From: Psychrobacter urativorans | Lineage (GTDB): Bacteria > Pseudomonadota > Gammaproteobacteria > Pseudomonadales > Moraxellaceae | Direction: 5' to 3' | Length of the DNA: 64,000 nt | Assembly (NCBI RefSeq): GCF_001298525.1 | Contig: NZ_CP012678.1 | Span: 1-64,000, forward strand | In this document: piece after piece, positions 26,040-36,170 of the stretch | How the letters are laid out: each line of letters begins with the position of its first letter | Position numbering within the stretch: position 1 is the first letter of the stretch | Notes under the pieces: model-generated | Seen by the model: the letters and a program-made list of their open reading frames with translations, nothing else | The model's database searches: none | Told to the model about the DNA's origin: nothing | Program-made: the position numbers and the translations under genes

Positions 26040-27032
26040 ATGAGCAACAATGCGCTTAGCCTAACCCACGAACAATTTATAACGACTGCCATCGATGCGA
26101 TTAATACTGAAAAAGCAGCATTATCCTTATTGACTGAGCAGATAGATGATAGGTTTGCACAGGCGTGCGATATTATTTTGGCGTGTCAGGGTCGGGTAGT
26201 AGTGACTGGCATGGGTAAATCAGGGTTGATTGGACGTAAAATAGCCGCGACTTTTGCTTCTACAGGTACGCCCTCATTTTTTATGCACCCAGGTGAGGCA
26301 GGGCATGGCGATTTAGGCATGGTGGTAAAGGGTGATGTGCTTATTGCGATTTCCAATTCTGGTGAGTCTGATGAAATCAGAACGCTGTTGCCCGTAGTCA
26401 AACGTTTAGGAATTCCACTCATTAGTATCAGCCGTGATAAGCGCGGTATGTTGCCACACGCTGCTGATATTGCCTTGACGCTTGGTCATTCACAAGAGGC
26501 TTGTCCATTAAACCTTGCCCCGACGTCGAGTACCACCGCTACTCTAGCGCTAGGTGACGCATTAGCCGTTGCGTTAGTTCATGCGCGGAATTTTACCTCA
26601 GAGGATTTTGCGTTATCGCATCCTGCGGGCGCTCTTGGACGTCAGCTCTTGACACGGGTTGAGGATTTAATGCATACCCGATTAGAAAACTTACCTATCA
26701 TTAATCAAAAAGAACCACTACAAAAAGCATTATTCACGATGTCTAATGGGCGTTTGGGCATGACAGTAGTGACTGATGATCATAAAAAAGTGGTAGGTGT
26801 ATTCACTGATGGCGATTTGCGTCGTGGTTTAGAAAAGGGCATTGAGTTAACCACCCCTATGTATGAAGTAATGACTGCCAGTCCTCGCCATGTCAGTAAA
26901 ACTATGCGTGCCTCAGATGCCCTTAGTGTGATGAATGAAAATGCGATCAGTCAGCTGCTGGTCATGGATGAGCAGGGTCAGTTAGAAGCCATTATTACTG
27001 TTCATGACTTACTAAATGCGGGCGTTAAATAA
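26040..27032 (+). CDS. kdsD: D-arabinose 5-phosphate isomerase
   Basis: Converts ribulose 5-phosphate to arabinose 5-phosphate, the first step to Kdo for LPS. The 330-aa product has an N-terminal SIS domain (GMGKSGLIGRK, ISNSGESDEI, SHPAGALGRQL). Two CBS domains follow, covering roughly residues 205-330. This is the KpsF/GutQ architecture, and the position before kdsC and the lpt genes favours kdsD over gutQ. Confidence 0.94.
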   Translation: MSNNALSLTHEQFITTAIDAINTEKAALSLLTEQIDDRFAQACDIILACQGRVVVTGMGKSGLIGRKIAATFASTGTPSFFMHPGEAGHGDLGMVVKGDVLIAISNSGESDEIRTLLPVVKRLGIPLISISRDKRGMLPHAADIALTLGHSQEACPLNLAPTSSTTATLALGDALAVALVHARNFTSEDFALSHPAGALGRQLLTRVEDLMHTRLENLPIINQKEPLQKALFTMSNGRLGMTVVTDDHKKVVGVFTDGDLRRGLEKGIELTTPMYEVMTASPRHVSKTMRASDALSVMNENAISQLLVMDEQGQLEAIITVHDLLNAGVK

Positions 27033-27119
27033 ACGGCTAATTTTTATATAATAACAATACGAACGATATTTCAATTTATTATCATTTTTAATAAGAAGCA
27101 ATTTAATAAGAGATTAACC

Positions 27120-27680
27120 ATGCAAGACTTAATCAGAAAAGCCGGACAAGTGCGATTATTAGTGCTAGATGTCGATGGCATTTTATCTAATGGGCAGATT
27201 ATTTATGATGCTAATGGTATTGAAACCAAAGCATTTTCGGTACAAGATGGGGTGGGCGTAAAGTCTCTGGCGCGTTATGGTATTTTGACGGCTATTATTA
27301 CTGGTCGTAGTAGCGCGATGGTTGATAAACGTGCTGCAGAAATGGGTGTTAATTACGTGGTACAAGGTCGTGATGATAAGCTTGTTGCCTTAAATGAGCT
27401 GCTTGCAACCCTTGATCCGGCGCTTAATATAAGCGCCGCTGATTGTGCTTATATGGGCGATGATTTGCCTGATATTAAAGCCATGCAGACAGTAGGTTTT
27501 GCTGCTACAGTACCCAATGCCCATGCAGAAGTGATTAATCGTAGCGATATGGTCACCACTCGCGCGGGTGGTTATGGCGCGGTTCGTGAAGTATGCGATC
27601 TTATTTTAAAAGGGCATGGTCATTACAAAGACTTTATTGCCCACTATACGCTCGATAGCACTCAGGATAACTTGTCGTGA
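27120..27680 (+). CDS. kdsC: Kdo 8-phosphate phosphatase
   Basis: A HAD-family phosphatase that releases Kdo from Kdo 8-phosphate. The 186-aa product has the nucleophile motif LDVDGILSNG near the N-terminus, ITGRSS as motif II, and the C-terminal GDDLPDIKAM metal site. There is no cap domain, as usual for KdsC tetramers. Its stop overlaps the GTG start of lptC by 4 bases, implying translational coupling. Confidence 0.95.
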   Translation: MQDLIRKAGQVRLLVLDVDGILSNGQIIYDANGIETKAFSVQDGVGVKSLARYGILTAIITGRSSAMVDKRAAEMGVNYVVQGRDDKLVALNELLATLDPALNISAADCAYMGDDLPDIKAMQTVGFAATVPNAHAEVINRSDMVTTRAGGYGAVREVCDLILKGHGHYKDFIAHYTLDSTQDNLS

Positions 27681-28261
27681 ATACCCGTATTTTAATTGTC
27701 TTAGCACTCGTTATTGCGGTCATTGCTGGCTGGTTTTTTCAGCAGCAAGGTAAAATATCGCCACCGATAAAGCTAGAAACCTCAGAGGTTGACTATGAAG
27801 CAACGGATATTAAGGCGGTACAGACCAATGAGCAAGGCAACACTGAATATGAGGTGAATGCTAAGTCACTCACTCATAATCCTGTTACCAATCAAGATGA
27901 GATGTCAGGCATCACGATGAATTGGGAACCATCAGCTGAGCAGCGTTATCGCATTCAGGCGGGTAGCGCTGCTATCAATCAGCAAACAGGCGAGATGCGT
28001 TTATCGGGTGGTTTTATGTTAGCCAGTGAAGAAAAATCAGCGGCGACAGATATAGAGCCGATCAAAATATCAGGGCAGACGCTGATGGGCAATACCAAAT
28101 CACGGCAAGTTTATAGCAATGAACCGGTTAAAGTTGAACAAGGTATGAACCGCTTTCAGGCATCTAGTATGAAAGCTAATCTTGAGACTGGCGAGTACGA
28201 ATTTGGGCAAGTTGCCGTTAGTTTTACCCCTGCCAAGCGCCAAGATAAGGCACTGTTCTAA
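27677..28261 (+). CDS. lptC: LPS export protein LptC
   Basis: A bitopic inner-membrane protein that passes LPS from LptB2FG to LptA. The 194-aa product has one N-terminal helix (LIVLALVIAVIAGWFF) and a periplasmic beta-jellyroll, and sequence conservation is low as is normal for LptC. It starts with GTG in the kdsC stop codon. Identity rests on helix, size and neighbours. Confidence 0.9.
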   Translation: MNTRILIVLALVIAVIAGWFFQQQGKISPPIKLETSEVDYEATDIKAVQTNEQGNTEYEVNAKSLTHNPVTNQDEMSGITMNWEPSAEQRYRIQAGSAAINQQTGEMRLSGGFMLASEEKSAATDIEPIKISGQTLMGNTKSRQVYSNEPVKVEQGMNRFQASSMKANLETGEYEFGQVAVSFTPAKRQDKALF

Positions 28262-28402
28262 TGGTTGTATTAGTCTATATATTGCATTCATTTAGTATAA
28301 AATAAGCGTACTAAAAGGTAGTTTGATTCATATTCATTTGCTTTACTGACATTAGCTTTGCCTGACCTTATTATTTACTAATTATTATAAGAGTAACTAT
28401 CT

Positions 28403-28972
28403 ATGAAATTCGACTTTCTGCCGGTTATGCGCTCATTATCAACGCGTCGCATTCAAGTGCCGTATTATTTACGCACAGTGTCGACAGTCATGTTACTGGC
28501 GTTGCCCATTTATAGCCATGCGCTGCCGTCAGATGCCAATCAGCCTATTAAATTATTAGCAGACAAGGCGACCTATAGCGAGCGTACAGGGGTTACCAGC
28601 TATTCTGGTAGTGTGATTATCACCCAAGGATCGCTAAAGCTAACGGCTGATAATATCACGGTGAATTTATCACAGCAGCGCAGTATTAATTCAGCAGTTG
28701 CCACAGGACGTCCAGCGACAATGCAACAAGTGGTCACGCAAGAAAAGGGTCTCGCAAAAGGGCAGGCAAATAATATTGATTATAATGCCATGAACGGCAT
28801 TGTTACCTTAACGGGTAATGCTAGATTGGTACAAAATGGCGCGAGTTTTGCCGGTAATGTCATTCGTTATAGTCTAAAAGATGGTGACGTAGAAGCCACT
28901 GCGGGTGGTAGTCAGCGCGTTGAATTGGTGTTTCCACCCAATAATAATGCTAGTCAGCGCGGTGTACGCTAA
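28403..28972 (+). CDS. lptA: LPS transport periplasmic protein LptA
   Basis: A periplasmic OstA-like jellyroll that forms the bridge from LptC to LptD. It is 189 aa with a signal peptide reaching YSHA near residue 40. The core has IKLLADKATYSERTG, YSGSVIITQG and IDYNAMNGIVTLTGNARL. The 141-base gap from lptC is larger than usual and could hold a promoter, though none is clear. Confidence 0.93.
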   Translation: MKFDFLPVMRSLSTRRIQVPYYLRTVSTVMLLALPIYSHALPSDANQPIKLLADKATYSERTGVTSYSGSVIITQGSLKLTADNITVNLSQQRSINSAVATGRPATMQQVVTQEKGLAKGQANNIDYNAMNGIVTLTGNARLVQNGASFAGNVIRYSLKDGDVEATAGGSQRVELVFPPNNNASQRGVR

Positions 28973-29027
28973 ATGATATCTTGATGCCAGTAGTTTTATA
29001 GCATCATTACCTTTCAGTTAGACTTTT

Positions 29028-29055
29028 AAGCTTCTATTAATAAGCCTCTATTAAA
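29028..29055. repeat. 14-bp tandem repeat, 2 copies
   Basis: AAGCTTCTATTAAT is followed by AAGCCTCTATTAAA (two differences) between lptA and lptB. Confidence 0.65.
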
Positions 29056-29078
29056 TTTTGTAATAGCATGAGTATGGT

Positions 29079-29933
29079 ATGAGTGATAATAATTTTAATA
29101 GTACCAGTAGCAATAACACCAACAATCGTCATAACAGCACTGACCATAATAACGATACTGACGTGCAGCATGTCACTATTGAAAACAAACCAATTGCTGA
29201 TACAGCTGCTGCCAAATTAGTTATGCAAAATTTGGGTAAGCGTTACGGTAAACGTTGGGTGGTCAAAGATGTATCATTTTCTGTCGAACAAGGGCAAGTG
29301 GTCGGGCTCTTAGGTCCTAATGGAGCAGGTAAGACAACCAGCTTTTATATGGTGGTGGGACTGGTCAATATGGACAAAGGTCGCGTCACCTTAGGAAAAA
29401 TAGACTTATCAAAATATGCCATGCATGAGCGCGCGCGGGCGGGCATCGGTTACTTGCCGCAAGAGGCGTCTATTTTCCGTAAACTGTCTATCGAAGATAA
29501 TATCTTAGCGATTTTGCAAACTCGTAAAGAACTCACTGCCGCTGAGCAGCGTCAAGAACTTGAAAAACTCATTGGCGAGTTTCATCTAGAACACGTGCGC
29601 CAATCGCTTGGTATGAGTGTATCAGGCGGTGAGCGCAGGCGCTGTGAGATTGCTCGCGCTTTAGCAGCCAACCCTAAGTTTATCTTATTAGATGAGCCGT
29701 TTGCTGGGGTTGATCCTATTTCTGTAAGTGATATTAAAGACGTTATCTTAAATCTAAAAAATCGTGGGATTGGGGTATTAATTACCGACCATAATGTCCG
29801 AGATACTTTGGCAATTTGTGAAAAAGCTTATATTGTCTCAGAAGGTGCCATTATTGCTGAAGGTACATCGCAAGATATTTTAAATAATGAATTGGTAAAA
29901 AGCGTCTATTTAGGCAAGGATTTCCAAGTATAA
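29079..29933 (+). CDS. lptB: LPS export ABC transporter ATP-binding protein LptB
   Basis: ATPase of the LptB2FG machine. Walker [10 protein letters not shown], the signature [15 protein letters not shown], Walker [13 protein letters not shown] and the switch histidine in [10 protein letters not shown] are all present. The family core begins near residue 47. The first ~45 residues are Asn/Ser/Thr/His-rich and have no counterpart in the ~240-aa relatives. An internal ATG at 29223 would remove them but has no visible ribosome site. rpoN, often next in other genomes, is absent. Confidence 0.94.
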   Translation: MSDNNFNSTSSNNTNNRHNSTDHNNDTDVQHVTIENKPIADTAAAKLVMQNLGKRYGKRWVVKDVSFSVEQGQVVGLLGPNGAGKTTSFYMVVGLVNMDKGRVTLGKIDLSKYAMHERARAGIGYLPQEASIFRKLSIEDNILAILQTRKELTAAEQRQELEKLIGEFHLEHVRQSLGMSVSGGERRRCEIARALAANPKFILLDEPFAGVDPISVSDIKDVILNLKNRGIGVLITDHNVRDTLAICEKAYIVSEGAIIAEGTSQDILNNELVKSVYLGKDFQV

Positions 29934-29946
29934 GGTGCTAGCCTAT

Positions 29947-29990
29947 TTTTAACGTCACTATTTTAATGTTACTAATTTTTAATGTCACTA
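29947..29990. repeat. 14-bp tandem repeat, 3 copies
   Basis: TTTTAAYGTYACTA occurs at 29947-29960, 29961-29974 and 29977-29990, starting 14 bases after the lptB stop. The rest of the 29934-30323 spacer is AT-rich; I see no clear terminator or gene. Confidence 0.8.
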
Positions 29991-30323
29991 GATAGTAGGT
30001 CATTCTCCTATAATTTTGTATGGTTCATATCACTAATGCTGCAAAAGACGCTGTTTTTTTTATGAATACTCTACGCTCAAAAATTTGCATTGCTCAAGAT
30101 ATACCCTAGAGTAAAGTCATCCCTCGTAAAACTAACGGTCATTATTTATATTCTGCACAACTCAAATCATCAATTAGGCTGCTGTTTATAAAGCAGTGGC
30201 AGAAACGTCTAAAAAATTCATAAAATCTGTATTATTTATCGCAAATATTCTCTATTAATTATGATAACTATGATAGTTACCGTGAATATTTTTGATTTAT
30301 TATCTGAATAAGGCTCATATTTC

Positions 30324-31766
30324 ATGGCAAAAAATAAAAGTAGCTATGTCTGTCAGCATTGCGGTGCTCATTTTGGTAAATGGGCGGGACAATGCACCGA
30401 TTGCGGTGAATGGAACAGCTTAATTGAAGCCCCAAATGTAAGTATGCCGCATCATAATAAGAGTACCGCTAAACCTCATGCCAATCGTGCCGCGCCGCGT
30501 AGTGTAGGTGGTGGCGTACCGACAGGAAACTATTCTGGGACGCATAGTGCGGTTATGCCACTTAATGCGGTCAGTGTCACCTTAGATACGCGTATGTCAA
30601 CAGGTATTAGCGAGTTTGATCGGGTATTGGGTGGTGGTTTAGTTGCGGGTTCTGTGGTATTAATCGGTGGTGATCCCGGTATTGGTAAGTCAACTATCTT
30701 GCTACAAACCGCCACTAATATGGCACGTGCTGATTCGTTAGCAGGTAGTGCCCTTTATGTGACTGGTGAAGAATCGCTCGCGCAGGTGGCTATGCGCGCT
30801 AAGCGCTTAGACTTACCTGCTGACCGTCTAAGAGTGCTGGCTGAAACCAATGTGGAAACCATCTGTGCTGCGTTAACGCAAGAACAGCCTGCCATTGCTA
30901 TTATTGACTCGATTCAGACCATTTATACCGATGCCATTAATTCTGCACCGGGTGGCGTCAGTCAAATTCGTGAATCTGCGGCTATTTTGACGCGTTATGC
31001 CAAACAAACAGGCACTGCACTATTTCTAGTGGGTCATGTCACGAAAGAAGGCACGCTGGCAGGACCGCGAGTGCTTGAGCATATGGTAGATACCGTTCTA
31101 TATTTTGAAGGTCAGTCTGATGCGCGCTTTCGTATGATTCGTGCGGTCAAAAATCGCTTTGGCGCCGTGAATGAGCTGGGTATTTTTGGTATGACCGATA
31201 TGGGGTTAAAAGAAGTTGCTAACCCTTCTGCTATATTTCTGAGTCGCTATGATAAGCCAGTTGCCGGATCAGTAGTCATGGTCAGCCGTGAAGGCACACG
31301 CCCATTATTGGTTGAAGTACAAGCATTGGTTGATGATTCGCAAGGACAGCCAAGGCGCATGGCACTTGGGCTTGATTTTCAGCGTCTATCAATGCTACTT
31401 GCGGTTATGCACCGTCACGGTGGTATTCATACCAGCGGTCAAGATGTTTACGTCAACGTTGTTGGCGGTGTAAAGGTGATTGAGACAGGCTCAGACTTAG
31501 CGGTACTGTTGGCTTGTGCGTCCAGTATCAAAGAGCGTGCGCTACCTTCATCATTAGCGGTATTTGGCGAGGTGGGCTTGTCAGGTGAAATTCGTCCGGT
31601 GCCTAATGGACAAGAACGCTTAAAAGAAGCGATGAAGCATGGTTTTACCCATGCTATCGTACCTAAGTCTAATGCGCCAAGTGCTAATAGTCCTCAATTT
31701 TCAGGTATTACCATTATTGCAGTAGAACGCTTGGACGATGCTATTCAGAGAGCCTTTGAATTGTAA
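30324..31766 (+). CDS. radA: DNA repair protein RadA
   Basis: A RecA-like ATPase that promotes branch migration in recombination. The N-terminal zinc finger uses Cys10, Cys13, Cys24 and Cys27. Walker A GGDPGIGKS is at residues 115-123, followed by the RadA-specific KNRFG. A Lon-protease-like C-terminal domain ends with GEVGLSGEIRPV. It is 480 aa against ~455, with a slightly long linker (residues ~35-85). It is transcribed alone with a strong terminator. Confidence 0.96.
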   Translation: MAKNKSSYVCQHCGAHFGKWAGQCTDCGEWNSLIEAPNVSMPHHNKSTAKPHANRAAPRSVGGGVPTGNYSGTHSAVMPLNAVSVTLDTRMSTGISEFDRVLGGGLVAGSVVLIGGDPGIGKSTILLQTATNMARADSLAGSALYVTGEESLAQVAMRAKRLDLPADRLRVLAETNVETICAALTQEQPAIAIIDSIQTIYTDAINSAPGGVSQIRESAAILTRYAKQTGTALFLVGHVTKEGTLAGPRVLEHMVDTVLYFEGQSDARFRMIRAVKNRFGAVNELGIFGMTDMGLKEVANPSAIFLSRYDKPVAGSVVMVSREGTRPLLVEVQALVDDSQGQPRRMALGLDFQRLSMLLAVMHRHGGIHTSGQDVYVNVVGGVKVIETGSDLAVLLACASSIKERALPSSLAVFGEVGLSGEIRPVPNGQERLKEAMKHGFTHAIVPKSNAPSANSPQFSGITIIAVERLDDAIQRAFEL

Positions 31767-31798
31767 TAAATACTTATAGAGATGATAATTTGTCGCAA

Positions 31799-31837
31799 TA
31801 AAAAGCGCCTTGCTAAATAGTAGCAAGGCGCTTTTTT
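31799..31837. terminator. Strong bidirectional terminator (radA / rlpA-like)
   Basis: AAAAGCGCCTTGCTA and TAGCAAGGCGCTTTT make a perfect 15-bp stem with a 5-base loop, with T-runs on both strands. Confidence 0.92.
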
Positions 31838-31895
31838 ATGGTCTTAATTGCTTATTTCAGAGCGTTATAAAGAGAAATAAAAGCAAAATAGCCTA

Positions 31896-32516
31896 TTAAG
31901 ACTGAGGACCTGCAACACGCTCAATAGTAACGTTACCCACCCCTTTACTGGTGATATCTAGTCTTTTAGCAGCGCCATAAGATAAATCCATCACACGATT
32001 ACCATGGAATGGACCACGGTCATTAACTTTTACCACGACACTTTTGCCATTAGTTTTGTTGGTCACTCGCACATAACAGTTCAAAGGTAGTGAGCGATGA
32101 GCAGCCGTTAAGCCGTTCATGTCAAAAGTATCACCGCTGGCAGTTTTACGACCATGGAACTGACGACCATACCAAGACGCCAGACCGTTTTGCTTAAATT
32201 TACTGACAGAATTTGATGCTACTGCGGTTAAACGTTCAAGCACATCTTCATCATTGGTTGCTTGAGTACTGTTGCTGGCAAGTAGCGAGCTGCTAAGTGC
32301 CAATGATGTGGGCTGACGGGCAGACTTAACTAAGCTTGATGCATTATTATGTTGGCGGGTAAGCTCGCCGAGTACACGATCGATATTGGAGGCGTTATCT
32401 TGAGACAAAGTCACAAGAGAGGTTTTGGATTCTGCTGCTTGTACGTTGGAGGCGATTGCTGAGCCTGCAAATATACACAAAGACATAGTCAGTAAACCAG
32501 ATAAACGCTTATTCAT
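31896..32516 (-). CDS. RlpA-like exported protein (double-psi beta-barrel)
   Basis: 206 aa with a signal peptide probably cut after NVQA (residue 27). The C-terminal ~90 residues are the RlpA barrel: GLASWYGRQFHGRKTASG, LPLNCYVRVTN, VVKVNDRGPF and DLSYGAAKRLD. RlpA proteins act on peptidoglycan at the septum, in some species as lytic transglycosylases for glycan without stem peptides. This one lacks both a lipobox and the SPOR domain, so it should be soluble in the periplasm. The linker is Ser/Asn-rich. Confidence 0.88.
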   Translation of the reverse strand: MNKRLSGLLTMSLCIFAGSAIASNVQAAESKTSLVTLSQDNASNIDRVLGELTRQHNNASSLVKSARQPTSLALSSSLLASNSTQATNDEDVLERLTAVASNSVSKFKQNGLASWYGRQFHGRKTASGDTFDMNGLTAAHRSLPLNCYVRVTNKTNGKSVVVKVNDRGPFHGNRVMDLSYGAAKRLDITSKGVGNVTIERVAGPQS

Positions 32517-33612
32517 AAATACCTCTATAACTTATACCCTAAAACCTAATCTACGTTAAAACTCACTATTAACGGTCGCAGATTGAGCATGACTTCATTA
32601 GACCACTCTAATGACGAGACGTACTCTAAAGCCCTACATAATACGCTATCACTCAAAGAGGGATAGCGTCAAAAGCTTTAATAGATTTTAACGTATGGAT
32701 AATTTTTTTATTGCATTATCATAAGGATGCAGACGATAGTAAAATAGGCTGAAACTCATGATAAGTTCAAGTGATAGTGAATGCTATCACTCTTAAAAAA
32801 TATGATTTTACCAAAAAAAAGATTAGTGATGCAATAACAATACCGCTAGATAGCAATGTTAAACTATTCTGTAATAGCTTAACCAATATATAGTTTATAT
32901 GACGTAGTGTAGTGATTTATTTGTAAATCGTTAACCAAATGTCAGCTCTAAAAACCTAGATGCTCACTATACTGCTGAGCTACAACCTAAATATAATCGA
33001 ATGCTAACTTTCTTAGTGAGTGTGTATTGCTTATGTATCAAAAATGCATTAAAAAGAGAGTAACGCAATTATTTGTAAAAAACAAGCACTAAAACTGATA
33101 AGGAAATATTGACAATAAGTGTACTGCTAGCGTATAGAGAGAGTGAATTTAATGCATTTAATGTAATTATAACAATAGCTTACAAATATTATTTTTTCAT
33201 AAATACAGTAACTATAGTTAAGTCAAAATTAATAAAGGTCAAACATTTAAAAAATCAACTTGTCCTATAATACCCTAAAGGCACTTCTCCTTACTGCTCT
33301 TTTGGAGATAAAAAATCACTTAAAAATATTCATTTATAATCGATACAGTCGTTTAAAGTCAGTAGAGCAACACAGTGAGCTTGTCATTTTTACACAGGTT
33401 ATTTATATGCGGTCATCGTTACTTTCAAGCTGCAATTGCTAGTAAATATGAGAGGATAACGCTTCAATTGGTCTATTTATATTAGATATGTTATATTATA
33501 ACATAATGGTGTTTTATAGAAAGTTTTGCGCTTGCTTTTCTATTTAAATGATTTTTACTTTTAATGGTTTTTTATTTTATAAATAGGTTATGTATTACAA
33601 ACAAAATATAAA
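32517..33612. other. 1.1-kb AT-rich spacer with two related hairpins
   Basis: No convincing gene is present; a 60-codon frame near 33260 lacks a ribosome site. Two inverted repeats stand out: ACGCTATC/GATAGCGT at 32643-32669 and AGTGATAG/CTATCACT at 32770-32791. They share the word GCTATCACTC. They lie 130-280 bases upstream of the RlpA-like start, so they could be regulatory sites for it. Confidence 0.5.
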
Positions 33613-34755
33613 CTAGACGGTTTTATGAGTATGAATCGACATCAATAAGCCAAATCCTGCCATTAGAGTCACAATGGCAGTGCCACCGTAGCTGATGAAG
33701 GGCAGAGGGACGCCAACGATTGGTAAGATGCCACTCACCATGCCCACATTGACAAAGACATAAAGAAAAAATGACATCGTAATTGCCCCAGCTAACAGAC
33801 GGCTATAAATATCGGAATGACTAAAGGCAATATACAATGCGCGGCTTAATAGGCAAGCGTAGATAAATAGTAATAGTATTACTCCAAGCAAGCCGAACTC
33901 CTCAGAGAAAGCGGCAATAATAAAGTCAGTATGACCCTCGGGTAAAAAATGCAAGTGGGATTGCGTGCCGTCCATATAGCCTTTACCGCTCAGACCGCCA
34001 GCGCCGATAGCCGTTTGAGATTGAATAATGTTCCAGCCAGCACCTTGGGCATCGATTTCAGGGTTAAATAAGGTCAATACCCGCATTTGCTGATAATCAT
34101 GTAATAAAAAATGCCATGCAAATATGGCGATGGGTATCGATAACACCAAAGTACCTAAAATCAGCCACCAAGATAATCCTGCCAGAAACAACACAAAGAG
34201 ACCACTAGCCGCCACTAACAAAGAAGTCCCTAAATCAGGCTCTTTGGCAATCAGTAATACGGGTATAACGATAAGACCTAAAGTGACCACCACACTGAAT
34301 ATAGAGGGTGGTAACTCGCGCTTAGATAGAAACCATGCACACATCATCGGCATACCAAGTTTCATAAACTCTGACGGCTGCATACTGCCAAATCCGGGCA
34401 AATTAATCCAGCGTTGGGCGCCCATCCGTACTTCACCAATGATATCTACAAGTACCAATAGCATCAATCCCACAAGATAAAATATAGGTGTCAGGGTACG
34501 ATAAATACTGGGCGGCACTTGCGCTATCACAAACATGACCATCAACGAGATACCATAACTGACCAGTTGGCGGATCACCATCTCGCTATCTTGCGCGGAT
34601 GCGCTATATAGAACGGTCAAACCAATACAGCAAATCGTTAGCAGTAGCAGCGTGAGCCATGGATCAATATGAATACGTTGCCATAGTGTGGTTCCGTGAT
34701 AGTGATCGGAATGCTGGCTTTGGCGCGAAAGCTGATACTGTGAGCTAGAAGACAT
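33613..34755 (-). CDS. rodA: Rod-shape peptidoglycan polymerase RodA
   Basis: A SEDS-family glycosyltransferase that works with PBP2 in the elongasome. The product is 380 aa with about ten membrane helices. Visible motifs are GAQRWINLPGFGSMQPSEFMKLG, KEPDLGTSLL, QSQTAIGAGGLSGKGYMDGTQ and the C-terminal GVPLPFISYGGTA. The start at 34755 gives the usual RodA length; a longer reading to 34800 adds 15 residues. Neither has a clear ribosome site. No mrdA or other elongasome gene is adjacent. Confidence 0.93.
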   Translation of the reverse strand: MSSSSQYQLSRQSQHSDHYHGTTLWQRIHIDPWLTLLLLTICCIGLTVLYSASAQDSEMVIRQLVSYGISLMVMFVIAQVPPSIYRTLTPIFYLVGLMLLVLVDIIGEVRMGAQRWINLPGFGSMQPSEFMKLGMPMMCAWFLSKRELPPSIFSVVVTLGLIVIPVLLIAKEPDLGTSLLVAASGLFVLFLAGLSWWLILGTLVLSIPIAIFAWHFLLHDYQQMRVLTLFNPEIDAQGAGWNIIQSQTAIGAGGLSGKGYMDGTQSHLHFLPEGHTDFIIAAFSEEFGLLGVILLLFIYACLLSRALYIAFSHSDIYSRLLAGAITMSFFLYVFVNVGMVSGILPIVGVPLPFISYGGTAIVTLMAGFGLLMSIHTHKTV

Positions 34756-35031
34756 AGGCGAAGAGTGTCTATAAGTGAGGAGTAGATAAAAATGCAACAT
34801 AAAATAATGCTTAGACTTGCGCTATCACTATGACGGCTCATCTTTTGCAAATTGATTATGATGCTTGTTTAGAAAAAGTAACATTACAGTAATGAAGTAA
34901 CGTGATTATAAAAATTCATGAGGATATGTGTTAATAATAAACCACTTAGCCCAGATAAGCGGCGATAGTTTAGCCCGACTATCTGAAATTTGATAGTATC
35001 GTTGAAATGTTTTTAGGGGTAATGACCAGCA

Positions 35032-36096
35032 ATGCGCAAATTAAATAATGATGCGAATGGATATACGGATAAGACTGTTCAGGTCGTTACCCATTCATAT
35101 ACCTATCAAAGAAAATTAGCAAATATGATAACCTCAACTTCTTTAACGCCTACTACCTTTTTAACATCTACAGCTTTTAAGCCAATAATAACGCTATTCC
35201 TCATGGGTATGAGTAGTGTCAGCGTCCATGCCGCTATTTTAAGTGACAATAGTGAGCGTCGTGTACAAGTTCGGCAAAGTAGCAGCAATGCTTATATTAA
35301 ACCTGCAACGATCGTCAATAAAACGGTCATTCCTATCCTAACTAATAATACATTCAATAGCGATAGCATGCAGGGACTGATTGAACAAAAGCAACGTCAA
35401 TTTGATTTTGACGCCAAACTGTCTATAGAAGAAAGCAAGCGTGTCAATACCAAGACGCGTCCATCAGTCTACAATCCTATTTACAATACAACCTATGATC
35501 CCGTCTACAGCACCAACAGTAATAATAGTAATAGTTATGGCAATGCTACTATAGACTTTAATAGCTGGTTAAATAGCAATCGCTACCGCGCCCAACAAAT
35601 TGCAAACTATCAGCGTTATCTAGGTTCACAAATCGGTGCGCAAAATGTCCCGCCTATGGAACAACTGCTGACAACAGCACGTAGCTGGGATAAATGTGGC
35701 TACGAGCCCTACCAACTGCCGCCACAAGATCTATGGGCAAATATAGTGCCAACTTTGCGGCTCTACAGTAACCTAAAAAATCAAGGCATCTTGCCAGCCA
35801 GTACCGAGATTCGTTCGGTATATCGTGATGCAGGGCTGAATAACTGTGCAGGTGGTGCCAATAGTAGTAAGCATATGACCGCTGGTGCGATAGATATATG
35901 GGTGCCAGAATATGAAAATGATCAATGGCGCGTTAATAGCGTGCAAGATGGTTTGTGTCAGTTTTGGCAATATCAAGGGGGAAACCATGACTTTGGGCTT
36001 GGGTTATATGCAACTGGAGCCATTCATCTAGATACCCAAGGCTATAGAAAATGGGGCTTTGAGCATGCCAGTCGTGGCTCAGCCTGCCGCTCTTGA
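35032..36096 (+). CDS. M15-family (D-Ala-D-Ala carboxypeptidase-like) exported protein
   Basis: 354 aa. An N-terminal hydrophobic stretch before SVHAA (near residue 65) acts as a signal sequence, so the true start may be an internal Met at residue 32. The middle is Asn/Tyr-rich and unconserved. The C-terminal domain has SKHMTAGAID with His281 and Asp288, and IHLD with His332, which fits the zinc site of M15 peptidases. A peptidoglycan cross-link or stem peptide is the likely substrate. Confidence 0.72.
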   Translation: MRKLNNDANGYTDKTVQVVTHSYTYQRKLANMITSTSLTPTTFLTSTAFKPIITLFLMGMSSVSVHAAILSDNSERRVQVRQSSSNAYIKPATIVNKTVIPILTNNTFNSDSMQGLIEQKQRQFDFDAKLSIEESKRVNTKTRPSVYNPIYNTTYDPVYSTNSNNSNSYGNATIDFNSWLNSNRYRAQQIANYQRYLGSQIGAQNVPPMEQLLTTARSWDKCGYEPYQLPPQDLWANIVPTLRLYSNLKNQGILPASTEIRSVYRDAGLNNCAGGANSSKHMTAGAIDIWVPEYENDQWRVNSVQDGLCQFWQYQGGNHDFGLGLYATGAIHLDTQGYRKWGFEHASRGSACRS

Positions 36097-36122
36097 TAGC
36101 AAAAGCTAACGAGGTGTTGACT

Positions 36123-36170
36123 GCTAGAAAAGGGCGTCAAGTATTTGCTAGAAAAGGGCGTCAAGTATTT
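36123..36170. repeat. Perfect 24-bp tandem duplication
   Basis: GCTAGAAAAGGGCGTCAAGT plus ATTT is present twice without error, 27 bases after the M15 gene stop. The same spacer (36097-36434) also has three octamers at 36255-36278 (GACGAATA twice, then GACGCATG). No gene is seen in it. Confidence 0.92.

Noticed and set aside
33260..33442. Open frame of 60 codons in the large AT-rich spacer
   Set aside because: It has no ribosome site and unlikely composition, and does not resemble any protein; long chance frames are expected in 1.1 kb.
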